Part shown: positions 9,453 through 21,196 of the stretch, piece after piece
Layout: every line of letters starts with the position of its first letter
Numbering within the stretch: the stretch's first letter is position 1
Source of the DNA: Spirodela intermedia
Lineage: Eukaryota > Streptophyta > Magnoliopsida > Alismatales > Araceae
Assembly (NCBI GenBank): GCA_902729315.2
Contig: LR746278.1
Span: forward strand, 4,535,501 to 4,599,500
Length of the DNA: 64,000 bases
Direction of reading: 5' to 3'
Program-made: the position numbers and the translations under genes
The notes under the pieces: generated by a model
What the model was told of the DNA's origin: nothing
The model's database searches: none
Seen by the model: only the letters and a program-made list of their open reading frames with translations

Positions 9453-12400
9453 ATGGGAGGAGATTGCAAGTACGAGATCAGGCAGGAAGCGTACGTGAAA
9501 TTGGTCCTGCACGCCCTCAAGCACCGCGCCTCGGCCGTCAATGGCCTCCTCGTCGGCCGCCTCGTTGACGCCGCCGGAAGCGGATCAGCGGGCGTCCAGA
9601 TTGTCGATGCCGTCCCGCTCTCCCACTCCCAGATCGGGCTTCTCCCGTCCCTGGAGCTCGCGCTGATCCAGGTGTGAGTCTTCTCCTTCGGATCGAACCC
9701 TTGCCACTTCGCTCTCCCTCTCCAATTCCGATCTCCGTCTGTTTGTTCCTCTTCTCTCGTGTACTTCGGTTGACTTTGCGGGGGGGAATGGGGGCAGGTG
9801 GAGGAGCACTACGGAGCGCAGGACCTGAGCGTCGTCGGGTACTACCAGGCCAATGAGCGATTCAATGACGAGCAGCTAAGCGGGGCTGCCAGGAAGATTG
9901 GCGATCACATCTTCCGTTACTTTCCTCGTGCCGCGTTACTCCTGGTGTGCCACTGAGGCCCTCTAGCTCCATTTTTGGTTCCGTTGCATGTATATTTTTG
10001 GACCAGCATTCTTATTTACTTTGGTTTCCATGTGCGCAGTTGAGCAATAATTATCTGGAAGCACTCCTTAAACGCAAGGTTAATATCCCGGTTGTGGAGG
10101 TAAATATCTTCTCTTCCGAATCTCGGATTCCAGGTCTAAAGTAGACAGCAGGGACTCACAATGTGGATAAAAAAATAAAATTTTATGCATAAATGGCGAA
10201 ATATGGTCTCTGGATGGAGATGATGGATATGGTGCTTCAGCGTATGTTAGAGAAAATACGCACACGTACGTGGACTATATAGTTCTTTGAATTCAATTTT
10301 ACGCTACAGTAATATATAGGTTGCTGGATTTTGTACATGGTATTACGGAGCCATTGAATTCTCATTCATTACGTCATGTGCCAAAGTCCAATCGTAGTTC
10401 CTGGTATAGCTCTCAATGTCCTTGGACCTTGAACTTAATTTCTATCAGAAAATTCTCCAGTCAAGTGCCGTTTATTTTCCAAAATTCCCTAAAAATGGAA
10501 CTAAACGCCCACGCCTTGCCCTCCTAGCTTATCCAGATCACATCCGAAACACAAAGTAAGGAAATTATTCTGTATGGAATTAGTATGAATTTGGTCCATT
10601 GGGCGCTGCCAGGAAATTGGTGGTCAGATGTTCCTAGCATAAGCAAAACTCTGATTAGATTAATGAAGCTGGCAAATCAGGTGAACCTTAATTGCACTTT
10701 ATGAGTATCTATGTGGGGATGTCAATGCTTCTCTGCACCTGTGGTCTGTTGATGTTTTCTACAGTATTGCTAATGTTTTTTCAGTTAAAGGTGCCTGGCA
10801 AAACTTTGGGGGTGGGTCGATCATCTTTAATACACTGTTTAACAGTTATCCCTGTTAAATTAGGAATATAAAATTCTGGGGTATTCTTCTTTTTCTCAAT
10901 AAAGTGAGAACAGTACAACTTGAAATTTAGTTGTTGAAGAATCTGCCAGTTATTTCCAGAAAGCAGGAAGGAGCAAAAATCAGTGAGAAAAACTTTTATA
11001 AATCGGTGAACCACATGTTTCAAAGTCAGCTGTCGTTGTTCCCTTCATGCTCTCAACTAAAAATTAGGTAGCGAAATGTGATAAACCTGATGGCTGTGGG
11101 AAATCCAAACAGAGGATTGAATTATGGAGAAAGGAGAGTCAGTCAATTGGTATATGTCGAACTGGAAGAACTAGACTTTCTGAGCACTCAACAGGGAGGG
11201 GAATTTCTTGTGAGAGAGGTGTGACCTTTATTTAACAAAGGGCTCATGGAAGAAAAATGTCAACGGTCACAGTATCAACTGTATCTGAATTTGAGTGGCC
11301 TCGGATCTGAGGTAAGGAATCTATGCGCTGAAATGAAATAGATGATAGATATATATACATTGAATGGCATATTTAGATGGGCTATACACGTCTTCAAAAG
11401 GTTGTGTCAAGACTCTAGTGTTAGGCTAGGAAAAAGGTTATGTTGAGGCAGGGTCATCTTCAGGGTGGGCAAAATCAAAGTCTGTGAGCAATCAGGGGAC
11501 ATGAACTTCACACTATATGTGGGAAATATGCGAAGGCATGAGAGATTTTTTTGAGAAAAAATTCTCAATCCAAAGCTTAGACTGAGTGAAGATGTGACGA
11601 AGTCCTTGGTTGCTGTTATACTCTTCTACAATGTAACTGTACCACCCTTGTTCTCCTCAAGTTATGAGGGGCCTTGGGGCCTTAGAACCTATTTCAGTTG
11701 AAGGATTGGGGTGTGGTATCTTCTGAATGCCAAGAATATTTGATAAAGGAATATCCGGGCTGGTGTCATAACAAAGGAGAAGTTATCTAGCTAGATTCAA
11801 ATAAAATTTACACTTGTAAGAATCTTTTCCTCAGGAGTAATATAGAAGTTTTCTCAGTAATTGCTGTTATACATTCTAGAATAGAGTGGCATTCCGGGGT
11901 GCTTTTCTTTTAAGGGATGTAATTGGATGGTATTCAGGACTTGATCGTTGATGATGTCTTGTGTATCTTTGAACCTCTGTAGGGAGTTTCCGCAGTTCAT
12001 TTGTCTTAATGTCCTGCTGAACAAGTAGTGGGATCTTCCTTAAATCGTCAGCAAATAACGTTCGGCAGATATCATAGGAGCTTCTTAGAATGTAATTTCT
12101 ATTTTTATAATTTTCAGCCTGTCTATGAGCAGTATGATGTCTGATCTTCCATAGCACATTAAGTCCCTCACATATTTGATGTGATTAAAATATTTGATGG
12201 AAATGATTAAAATATTCTTGCTCAACACAAAAAAAGACATATTAGATGTTGAATTCTTTTTTTGATGATCTCCCTTGGGGGTTCTTGTTAACGAATGTTT
12301 ATTTAATGGTTTCGGTTCGAAGCTTTATTTTTTCATACTAGCCTTCTCCAACAAGCTCAACAGCTGCTATCACTATATATTCTCACGAAGAAGCTAATAA

Positions 12401-15400
12401 TAGGCGTCCCTTTAATATTCGAACTCCGAATTCTTTTGTCCTTGTGGTCTTCTTTTCTAAATATCATTTGTTTGGGCTGAACATATTCATCGATTTCACC
12501 CTCAATAAGATTTTTTCTGAGCTGGGAATTCATCTATTATTCGTTTGCTTTGTCTAAATGGTAGTTAAATTTATTCTTGATCCAAAAAGTGTTATAAACC
12601 ACTGAAATTTTATAACTGTAACATTTCCATTAAACCATCCTTCCAATGTTTCAAATTCTATCGTTTGCTGAAATTCTCTGGCATTGAAAATAGTTTTCCA
12701 TTCTGGAGCCTCAGCAGAATAATTTGGGGACCACACGCCTGTTCATTCCCGTATCTATGTAGCTCTATCAATTTTCTTCCTGCAGATTCCTCTCCTACCA
12801 GAAATACCCATTTAGCAAGAGGATCTTCTTGAAAATTTTAATTTTAACTCCGCCAGTTCCTTTTGCTTGTTGCATAATTAATCTCACTCAGCCAAATGCC
12901 ATCTTTTATTGGTTTATGAGCTTGATTCTAAAATAGAGTACTTACTTTGACCAAGGGCCTGAGGATTTGTTCACATCCTTGTGAATACTGCCTCCGTGAC
13001 ATCGACAGAGAATGGGTAGCTAACAGATACTGTATCTTCTAGGATTATCTTTCATTTCTGGCCTCTTCCCTCTTGTTTCTATATTCGTTTTGAAAATAAT
13101 TATTGTCATAACCATATTCTCAATCATTTGATCTTTGATCTTAAATGAGTTATGTTTCATCTTCTTTTTCTTGATGGTAGACATTGCATGAAACTTAGTT
13201 ATCTTTTTGGTCTCCTTTAAATTGGAAGTTTTTTTCTCTTTTGTCTGCATCCAATCTCTTTTCCTAGTGTCTATCTCTCCCGTATTATGTTTTCCATAAA
13301 AACTCCTGCGTCCGTATCAGTTTCCACCTAAATACCAATGTCTTAGATGCTATTCAACATTTATCTTTTGGCTTATCTGCTTTTTAAATCCCCCCTTTTT
13401 CCTTTATCCTTCAGACCCATCTCAGCTTTAAACAAAGAATTGGATTAGGTAACCAATTTTTGGTGCTACCACCCAAAACTTTTCAAGTGTTTCTTCTTTG
13501 CCAATGTCTTTATCAAAGTTATTTGAAACCTAAACTGTCTTGCTCTGTGTGATGTGGATGTGTGGACAACGACGAAGGCATGTGAACAGATGTATATATA
13601 ACCTTTGACTTCAGCTGTTAAAAAACCCGTGACCCATCAATGAAAAGCAGAAATTTACACAGCCTCGAGTGGGCATTGTTCTTCTGAACATTTGGCTACA
13701 TCAATTTTCTTCCAAGAAGATGTAGCTTTTTTGAGTTCCCATGTTGTATTGCATTGCTCGAAGAGATTCTCCTCCTTATTCCAGTTTTGATTCCCTTTCC
13801 TTTCCCAAGGGATTCTAAAACGTTTGAAGGCCCGTTTTCCCCAATAGACTCTTTGTTTGAATTCGTCTTCTATACGCGAAACTCTTCTCTAGTGTTAAAA
13901 TTAAAGAACCTATCTTTTGCACAGTTTACTGTCACTCTGTACTTTCCTTTGTTAACATCGAATATTTTCAAATCTTGTTCATTACTTTGTACCAGTTGAT
14001 CTTCTTATACTTCTCCGACTCTTTAACCATTGACTCTGCTTGCTCTCCATTGTATTAATAAGTGGATCGGATGTTTTACTCTATTTTTATTTGTCATAGA
14101 CGAATAAGATGGATCCTGTGGATCAGTATTTGATCTGTCACCATTCCGACTTATTCATATTCCGTCCAAATTGTTGAGAATATGGATTGGATCAAGAAGA
14201 CATCTGTATCTTCTTTTCAAAGCTTTCTTCGAGAAGAGGAATCACAATAACAGAAGATAGTATTGTGCCAAAGATCAGTGAAGAAGATGCATAAACGCTT
14301 ATGCGGATCTTCTGAATAGAATAAATGGAAGATAATGTCTTTAATCTGAATGTCTTTTAGGACCTAATGATCTTTCTCTCGGTTTTATTCAGTGTTTATG
14401 AAACATTGAATTCGTGGATGTTGGGGAAGGATATGAAAAGAGGTTCTGTATTGTTCTCAACTCCATATTTATATGCCACTTATGTCGAAACTCAGGGGGG
14501 GGGGGGATGCAGAATTTACATATTTTAGTCGGCCACTTTCTTAAAATGGCTGCTGGACGAGTATAATGTGGTGTTTGGTATTCAGTTCTAGGGATTGAGA
14601 AATAGGGAAATACGCGTCAATATACTTTTACATCTTGCAGATGTATAATGGACATAATTCTGGTAAAGACACGATTCATCGTCAAGAAATCAAAGGAAAA
14701 GAAAAGCTAGGATGGTGGCCATTGACTGTTGGCGTAGTCTAGGATTGTGGAAAGAGAATAAATTACCTGGACAATTGCTCGTTCAGCAGTTTTCATGTCA
14801 TTTTTATTTTTTATTTTCTTCTATTTATTTTTCCGCTAGATCCATTACTTGTTATTTTTTCTCAAACCCTGTGATTGGGATCTTCTTCCTCACATGAATT
14901 GGCCTGAGAAATCATCTCTAACAGCTGGATTTTGCTACCAAATGAGATATCCTCTCTCCCCTGGAAAGAGTATTTCAATGCTACAACCTTACTGAGATGT
15001 CCCATTCGTCGATAAACCTATTGAACCAAGCCTTTTGATTCCCCACAATCGATCTTCGTCACTTCCACATTTTCTCTACGAGCCTCGTTCAAGTAAAACC
15101 GGTTCAGCACATTTAGATGCTCAGTAGTTTCCTTTCCCTTTGTTTCTCTTCAGCTCAGTAGTTTTTTTTTTTTCATTATTTGTCTACGAATCTTGCCATT
15201 GAAACTATGCCCTTTGATGCCCACTGAAGCAGCAGATTTTTTGTTAATGTCCGTTCAATCATTCTCCCTGATCTTCTCATTTTCTCCATGGACCTTGCTC
15301 AAATGGTTTCATTGGCGCAGCTATACACAAGGAACTCGTCCAAAAGCTGGGAGAGAGCCGGACTCGGGTTAGAGCAGAGCACTGAGCTGACAATTAAAGA

Positions 15401-15611
15401 ACCTTCCGCCTTCTCCATCCTGTTAGATTATATTTCCTCCGAGAAATGGCAAGAGATTGTGGACTTTGACGATCATCTCGACGACATCAGCAAGTAGGCT
15501 TCCCATTAACGTCCCCTCTCATTCAACCCGCCAAGGACATCATCAGATCATAACAAGTTCTTTGACGATGTTTTCTGCAGGGACTGGTTGAACTCCAACC
15601 TTTTCAAGTAG
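9453..15611 (+). CDS. EMC8: ER membrane protein complex subunit 8/9 homologue
   Basis: Five exons join in frame: 9453-9671, 9798-9944, 10040-10099, 15321-15493 and 15581-15611, giving 209 residues, the usual plant length. The chain begins MGGDCKYEIRQEAYVKLVLH and carries the MPN-like fold sequence through VNGLLVGR, VEEHY, VGYYQANERF and GDHIFRYFP. It ends DDHLDDISKDWLNSNLF, a conserved family ending. No JAMM metalloprotease histidines are present, as expected for this inactive MPN subunit. The protein sits on the cytosolic face of the EMC, which inserts tail-anchored and multi-pass membrane proteins into the ER. Intron 3 is 5.2 kb (10100-15320), far longer than the other three (87-126 bp), so automated predictors may split the gene in two. 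Confidence 0.93.
10100..15320 (+). other. 5.2 kb third intron of EMC8
   Basis: No gene is called inside. Several minus-strand open stretches of 60-93 codons (11876-12157, 12554-12736, 13020-13250) and a longer interrupted one near 13.6-14.0 kb hint at a decayed inserted element. No reverse transcriptase, transposase or zinc-knuckle motif could be recognised, and no terminal repeats were found by eye. A run of nine G sits near 14500. Confidence 0.5.
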
Positions 15612-15666
15612 GGTTTTTGCCCGGCAGCTGGAGGTTGGGATTCTTGTTCTATTCTTCATCTTGAGC

Positions 15667-15860
15667 AGTCTCAGTCTCATTCTCAGTCTCAGTCTCAGTC
15701 TCAGTCTCAGTCTCAGTCTCAATCTCAATCTCAATCTCAATCTCAATCTCAATCTCGACCTCAATCTCAATCTCAACCCCAACCTCGATCTCAATCTCAA
15801 TCTCAATCTCAATCTCAATCTCAATCTCAATCTCAGTCTGAAGCTCAATCTCAATCTCAA
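15667..15860. repeat. Hexanucleotide array (CTCAGT)n/(CTCAAT)n just after EMC8
   Basis: About 32 tandem hexamers: first a block of ctcagt, then ctcaat with scattered variants (ctcgac, ctcaac). The array begins 56 bp past the EMC8 stop and so is probably within its 3' UTR. Open frames of alternating Leu-Asn or Leu-Arg on the two strands are artefacts of the array. Confidence 0.95.
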
Positions 15861-16069
15861 TGTGGTTGGGCGGTGGAGAAGGGGAAGTCAGATGAATGAT
15901 GGTGGTGGTATGGGGCGTTGGTAGGGGAGCATCTCACTGCATGTGGATCATTATGATTTTATGCTTAATCAGGAAACAAATCTTCTCACATTCTTTTACA
16001 CTGCTCTTTTTCTTTTTTTCTTTTTTAAAACATTCTTATTTCGTTTCATGTGGTATTTGTGCTCTTCCA

Positions 16070-16490
16070 TGTTAAATAGTTATTATCAATAAATAAGAAG
16101 CCTCTTACAAATATTATACAACATAATAATAATCGTAAATAACCCAATTTAATAGTATTTAGATCACAGCTAGAGTTCTTGAAGATTCCACTGCCCGGAT
16201 TCCATAAACCAGTAGATTTATTATGGATTTATGTAGTCATACAACTTAATAATAATCGGAAAGAACCCAATTTAATAGTGTTTATATCACAGCTGGAGAT
16301 CTTTTGATGATTTTACTATCCGGATTCCATAAACCAGCAGCAAATTTATTATGGATTCATGTAATCATACAACTCAATAATAACCGTAAAGAACCCAATT
16401 AAATAGTGTTTAGATCACAGGTAGAGTTCTTGAAGATTCTAGTGCCTGGATTCCATAAACCAAGTTGTGGTGTATTTATTATGGATCTCG
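16070..16490. repeat. Three tandem copies of a ~125 bp unit downstream of EMC8
   Basis: The phrase ggattccataaacca occurs at 16197, 16322 and 16448 (spacing 125 and 126). It is preceded each time by aacccaatt-aatagt-gtttagatcacag-like sequence and followed by tttattatgga. Copies differ at about one base in ten. No coding potential. Confidence 0.85.
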
Positions 16491-18551
16491 ATCACCCAGA
16501 GAAGGCCCAAGTTCTATGGATCTCATCTACACGGTAGCATGAGTAATGGCTGGCGACGAGGACTGAACGAACACGGCTACTAGAAAATTTAATGAGATAT
16601 ATAGGATGCCTTAATCGCTACTAGTTAGATGTCTCCCGTTAAGCATCATCCACATCTAAAAGGCCCAAAGATGGTGTAGAACAGAATCATATGAAATGTG
16701 TAGCTGAGAAGGCCGAAAGTAGTAAAAAAATTTGTTCAGAGCACAAGAATTGCAGCAGCACAAAAAGGCCCAATAAAAGTGATTTTTTTGTGGCCCAAGT
16801 CACTAATGTTCTGGGCCTCATCGCCTTTAGTGGCCCAATAAACAGGGTAGGGTAGGGCAGGGTATGGTCTAATCTTCAGTCAGTAGGTTCATAATTTTTA
16901 CCTTAGAACTGGAACGCCTTTTCCACTCAATCACTATTTTATTTCATTCTCCTGATCCTCATGGATTGAAGGATTCCCAGTCTCTTTCCATGCGGATTGA
17001 TTCAACGCTCCAGCCTTTTTTTCTGGGCTTCCGCTATGTTGTTATATATGGAAAGAGATCAGACGGCTGACAAGGCCGCGGATATTGGAAGGGAGGAGGG
17101 GAGGAGAGCACAATAGTCTTGAAGAGAAGTCAAAGTCAAAGTCAAAGTCAAAGGGATCTTGCGTAGGATCGGTACAATGCAACTGGTAAAAAAAAGGCAA
17201 CAAACTGAAGATAATTGTGGGTATGATTTAGAGATTTACTTGGGTAAGTTTTCATTGAAGTCTTCTTACGGTTTCCCCTCACTCTATTTACTTCTAGGTT
17301 TCAAACCCTAAACCCTCTTCAGGGTTGCTCCGGGCCTGCTCAAGATTGCAGAGATCAGAGAAATGAGTAGTCAGGTCCTTCTCTCTCTCTCTCTCTCTCT
17401 CTCTCTATTTTCCCATTCAAGAAGACAATGACGACCAAATGATTATGGAGTTTAGTGAAAGGAGGCTCCCTGTGGACCAGGAACTTCTGTGGACCAGGAA
17501 ACACTAAGATCATATTGCAGTCAGGTCACTCAGTTTCTGAAAAAGGATATATGAGATTTATAATATGGCTCCCGGGCAAAATGTACAGAGGGTACAGAGG
17601 GTTCCATCTTCTGATTCGGCCAAAAGCATGCTTAAGAGGTGAATCTGGCAGTTTTGCTGAATATTTGATGATGAATTCTGCACCCTTAGTTCAAACGCTG
17701 GTCCTTGCTTACAATTACCCACTCGCCTACAACAGTCTAAGTCTCTTGAGACGTTCCTCAAAGAACCAAGTTCATCAAAATTTTGTGAAGAACTGAGAAA
17801 GAGATCTTGGCCTAATTGGAAGGAAAAAAATTCGTGGAAAACATTTGAAAGTTAGTCCAATTTGTTTATTTAGGGCGGAGAGAGATGATAAATTTGCACA
17901 ATAAGTCAATCCGACAAGAAAGACTGTTAGTCCACCAATGGCTCATGTAACCTTGGCATAATCAGATTTGCCAACCAAATAGCAGAAAGATGCCAATTAC
18001 CCAGTGAAATCAGCTGGAGGAATCAAGACGACGATGGATTAAAAATATATTTGCCACCAGCATCCGCAGGAAAACCATTTTAGAATTCATCAGATTATTC
18101 ATCTAGAATTTCTCATCACCAAGACGACTTGAAAAAGATAATCTAATTAAGTGAAAGTTTTGCATTTATGATCACAAAAGAATGAGCAAGTTGTTCTCAT
18201 CTCCTGCAAAATTCAAGTATTCTGCATGAGCAAAATATCAAAGAAAAGTAATTTTCTGGAGATGTTTGATGGACAACAAATGTTCAGCTCAGACTGCAAC
18301 ACAAGTTTGAGAATATCAGGCCTACAGAAATAAAGGATATCACAGAAGGAAGCCAGGCCACCCTCCAAGTTTTCCCAATATTTATTCCACAATACAGTCA
18401 TTTGCACCTACAGATCAAGGAGATATATGAGCAACATGAGCAAGAGAGCTGATGCTGGTCACGCATACAAAATAGTGGCAGTTGAGATAAACTAATGCCA
18501 TCAAACAAATAAACAAGGCAAAGTGATAACAACTGACTGTGGTCGAATGAC
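16491..18551. other. Intergenic between EMC8 and NDUFV1
   Basis: Contains four gtcaaa hexamers in a row (17128-17154) and a CT tract (17381-17406). An open frame of 113 codons at 17455-17796 shows no recognisable domain. The NDUFV1 3' UTR must lie in the right-hand part. No gene is supported. Confidence 0.5.
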
Positions 18552-20811
18552 TCATGCAACAGCAGCTTCCAGCAACTCTTTCTGTGCACGTTCCCGGATC
18601 CTCTTCTCTAATTCTGGCCTAAAATGCCTGATCAGCCCTTGCACTGGCCATGCAGCTGCATCTCCTAATGCACAAATTGTATGGCCTTCGATCTGCTTGG
18701 TGACCTCCTGAAGCATATCAATCTCCTCAAGCTTTGCATTACCCACCTTCAGCCTCTCCATGATCATCCACAGCCATCCGGTTCCCTCTCTGCATGGAGT
18801 GCACTGCCCACAGCTCTCATGTTTGTAAAAGTAAGAAAGTCTTGCGATTGCATCCACCACATCCGTGGATTTATCCATCACAATGACAGCAGCAGTCCCC
18901 AACCCTGACTGCACGGCCTTCAATGCATCATAGTCCATTAACACATCATCACATATCTGTTTGGGTAAGAGAGGAACAGAAGATCCTCCTGGTATAACCG
19001 CCAGCAGATTGTCCCACCCACCTCTAACCCCTCCACAGTGCCTCTCTATCAACTCTTTCAACGGAATACTCATCTCCTCTTCCACAGTGCAAGGCTTGTT
19101 TACATGGCCGGAAATACAAAATAGCTTCGTCCCTGAATTATTCTTCCGGCCAAAACTAGAAAACCATTCAGGTCCCCTCCTTAGAATTGTAGGAGACACG
19201 GCCACAGTTTCCACATTCGTGACTGTCGTTGGGCAACCATATAAGCCAGAGTTAGCAGGAAAAGGGGGCTTCAGCCTTGGTTTCCCTTGCTTCCCTTCAA
19301 GGCTCTCCAGCAGTGCTGTTTCTTCACCGCAGATATAGGCACCAGCACCATAGTGAATGTGCACATCAAAGTCGTACCCAGATCCACATGCATTCTTCCC
19401 AAGAAGGCCGGCTTTGTAAGCTTCCTTTCTGGCCTTCTCAAGATTTAATCGCTCATTTACATACTCACCCCTAATGTAGATGTAAGCTGCCGTTGCACGC
19501 ATCCCAACGCCTGCGATTAGGCAACCCTCAAGCAGCTTGTGTGGGTCATGGCGCATGATTTCTCTGTCTTTGCAGGTTCCCGGTTCACTCTCGTCAGCAT
19601 TGACCACAAGATAAGATGGGCGCCCATCAGAAACCTTGGGCATAAATGACCACTTCAGACCAGATGGAAAGCCAGCACCACCACGGCCACGGAGACCGGA
19701 CTTCTTCATTTCATTGACAATCCAGTCAGCACCTTTCAGCACCAGATCCTTGGTTCTGTGCCAGTCACCACGTTTCATAGCACCTTTGAGGAAAGGATCA
19801 TGCATGCCATATAGGTTGGTGAAAATGCGATCCTCATCTTTCAGGCCCCCAAAGTGCGTTTTCTCAGGAGGCGGTGGTGGGGGCGGAGGCTGAGGGCTTC
19901 CTGGAGCTGCAGCCTGAGAGCTGAATGATCTGGAAGCAGAACCTGGTGAATGAAGGTAACGCTGACAAACCAGAGAAGCTCTAGGAAGAGACAGAATCTT
20001 CCTGATGGAACCCTACAAAGAGGAGTAAGTGTTTGAATTAGAAGCGTAATCCTGTATAAAATAGATGCTCCGTTTCTCTGTTGAAGTGCATCTCTCTTAC
20101 ACAGATAGAACTTTGATAGAAAAATGATAGTGCCAAGAGAAAATTTCCTGACAAACGTCCCACAATACCAGCTTCTTAAATGATAATTCACTCATTTTAC
20201 AGCATCTCATGCTATTAGCATGAATTCGATGCCAAGTAGAATAATGCAATCCACCATACTAGCAATATTAAACGACCAAAAATCAAGTCAACTAGGATAT
20301 TCGCAAACGATGTTAGGACATCTAAAAATCACCACGAAATAAGTATTCTAGCGAAATTTTAGGCAGATGTCGCAGATGAATCTAAAAGCCGTTCAAAAGT
20401 AAAAATGCGATAACCGGACAGAGACCCTACCAAGGAGGATACGAACCTTGCGGATTCAATTCTCTTAGGAAATTACGCCCACGATGGAACATCAGTGTTT
20501 TTTTGGATTAAGAACAACTTTAAGAGAAGGGATATGGGGGGAGAGAAAGGTGAATTAATCCATCGCGCAGAAGGAGAAACCACGAACGATCAGATTTCCA
20601 AGACCTAATGCTGGAAAAGATCACACTACATGACCTCCAAGAACCAAAAAAAAGCCAGAGTCCTTGCCAAACAAGATCACCTCGAACCCTCGCCCAACGA
20701 AATCCCCAACTTTCAGAACCAACAACCAGCAGGATTCCTCCCAGAACCAAACAAAAGCCAATGGTTGACAAAGAGATCGAGAAAATCAGAGAGAAATAGG
20801 GAACAAACCAT
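18552..20811 (-). CDS. NDUFV1: NADH dehydrogenase (ubiquinone) flavoprotein 1, mitochondrial complex I 51-kDa subunit
   Basis: Two coding exons on the minus strand: the start codon alone (20811-20809) and 20012-18552, giving 487 residues, one more than the Arabidopsis protein as I recall it. The second exon begins [12 protein letters not shown], which matches the family N-terminus directly after Met and so supports the split start. Residues 1 to about 35 are a basic, Ser-rich mitochondrial presequence, followed by a Pro run and [15 protein letters not shown]. The FMN/NADH fold shows [11 protein letters not shown] (about 109-119) and [19 protein letters not shown]. The 4Fe-4S (N3) ligands are CGQCTPC (C402, C405, C408) and C448. 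The protein oxidises NADH and feeds electrons to the FMN and iron-sulphur chain of complex I in the matrix arm. It is divergent from eL42 with 385 bp between start codons. Identification is certain; the one-codon exon is well supported by alignment but needs a transcript. Confidence 0.95.
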
Positions 20812-21196
20812 GCTGCTGCTCCGATCCTCGCCTGTTCTGCCGCCGGCGAAGGAGAGTGCCGATATATTTAGAGAGAGAGAGAGAGAGACGGCGACGGTAA
20901 TGACGTGCGGATTTTGCAGCCAACTGTGATGATCGGAGATTACAACTGTCTGATTGCTAGGTTCCTATCTTAACCGTCTAATGTATAGACCTCTAGAGCG
21001 AACCCTTCTCGTTGATCTGGGCCGTCCCTTGACTGACGATCCCGATATGATCCAACGGTAGAGAGAGGTGATATTTTCGTAATTTCATTCTCATCCTGGC
21101 CGACGAGTTGGGAACAAAAGAAACCCTAACCCAGTGTTAGGCTTTCTTCGTCTCCACTCGCGCCTGACTGCCGCCGGCGTCACAGCTCCCGCAGCC
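20812..21196. promoter_or_regulatory. Shared divergent promoter of NDUFV1 and eL42
   Basis: 385 bp separate the two start codons. A telo-box AAACCCTAA (21121-21129) and a site II element TGGGCC (21018-21023) lie between them. This pair is the classical combination of plant ribosomal protein promoters, and site II elements also drive nuclear genes for oxidative phosphorylation. A GA run (20872-20886) probably belongs to the NDUFV1 leader. No clear TATA box was seen for either direction. Confidence 0.65.

Noticed and set aside
13600-14000. Possible remnant of a viral or retroelement coding region on the minus strand
   Set aside because: Interrupted by stops and lacking any recognisable motif, so it could not be classified.
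15543-15924. Leu-Arg and Leu-Asn repeat open frames on both strands
   Set aside because: Produced entirely by the hexanucleotide array.
17455-17796. 113-codon open frame upstream of NDUFV1's 3' end
   Set aside because: No domain, no homologous wording recognised, and located where the NDUFV1 3' flank is expected.
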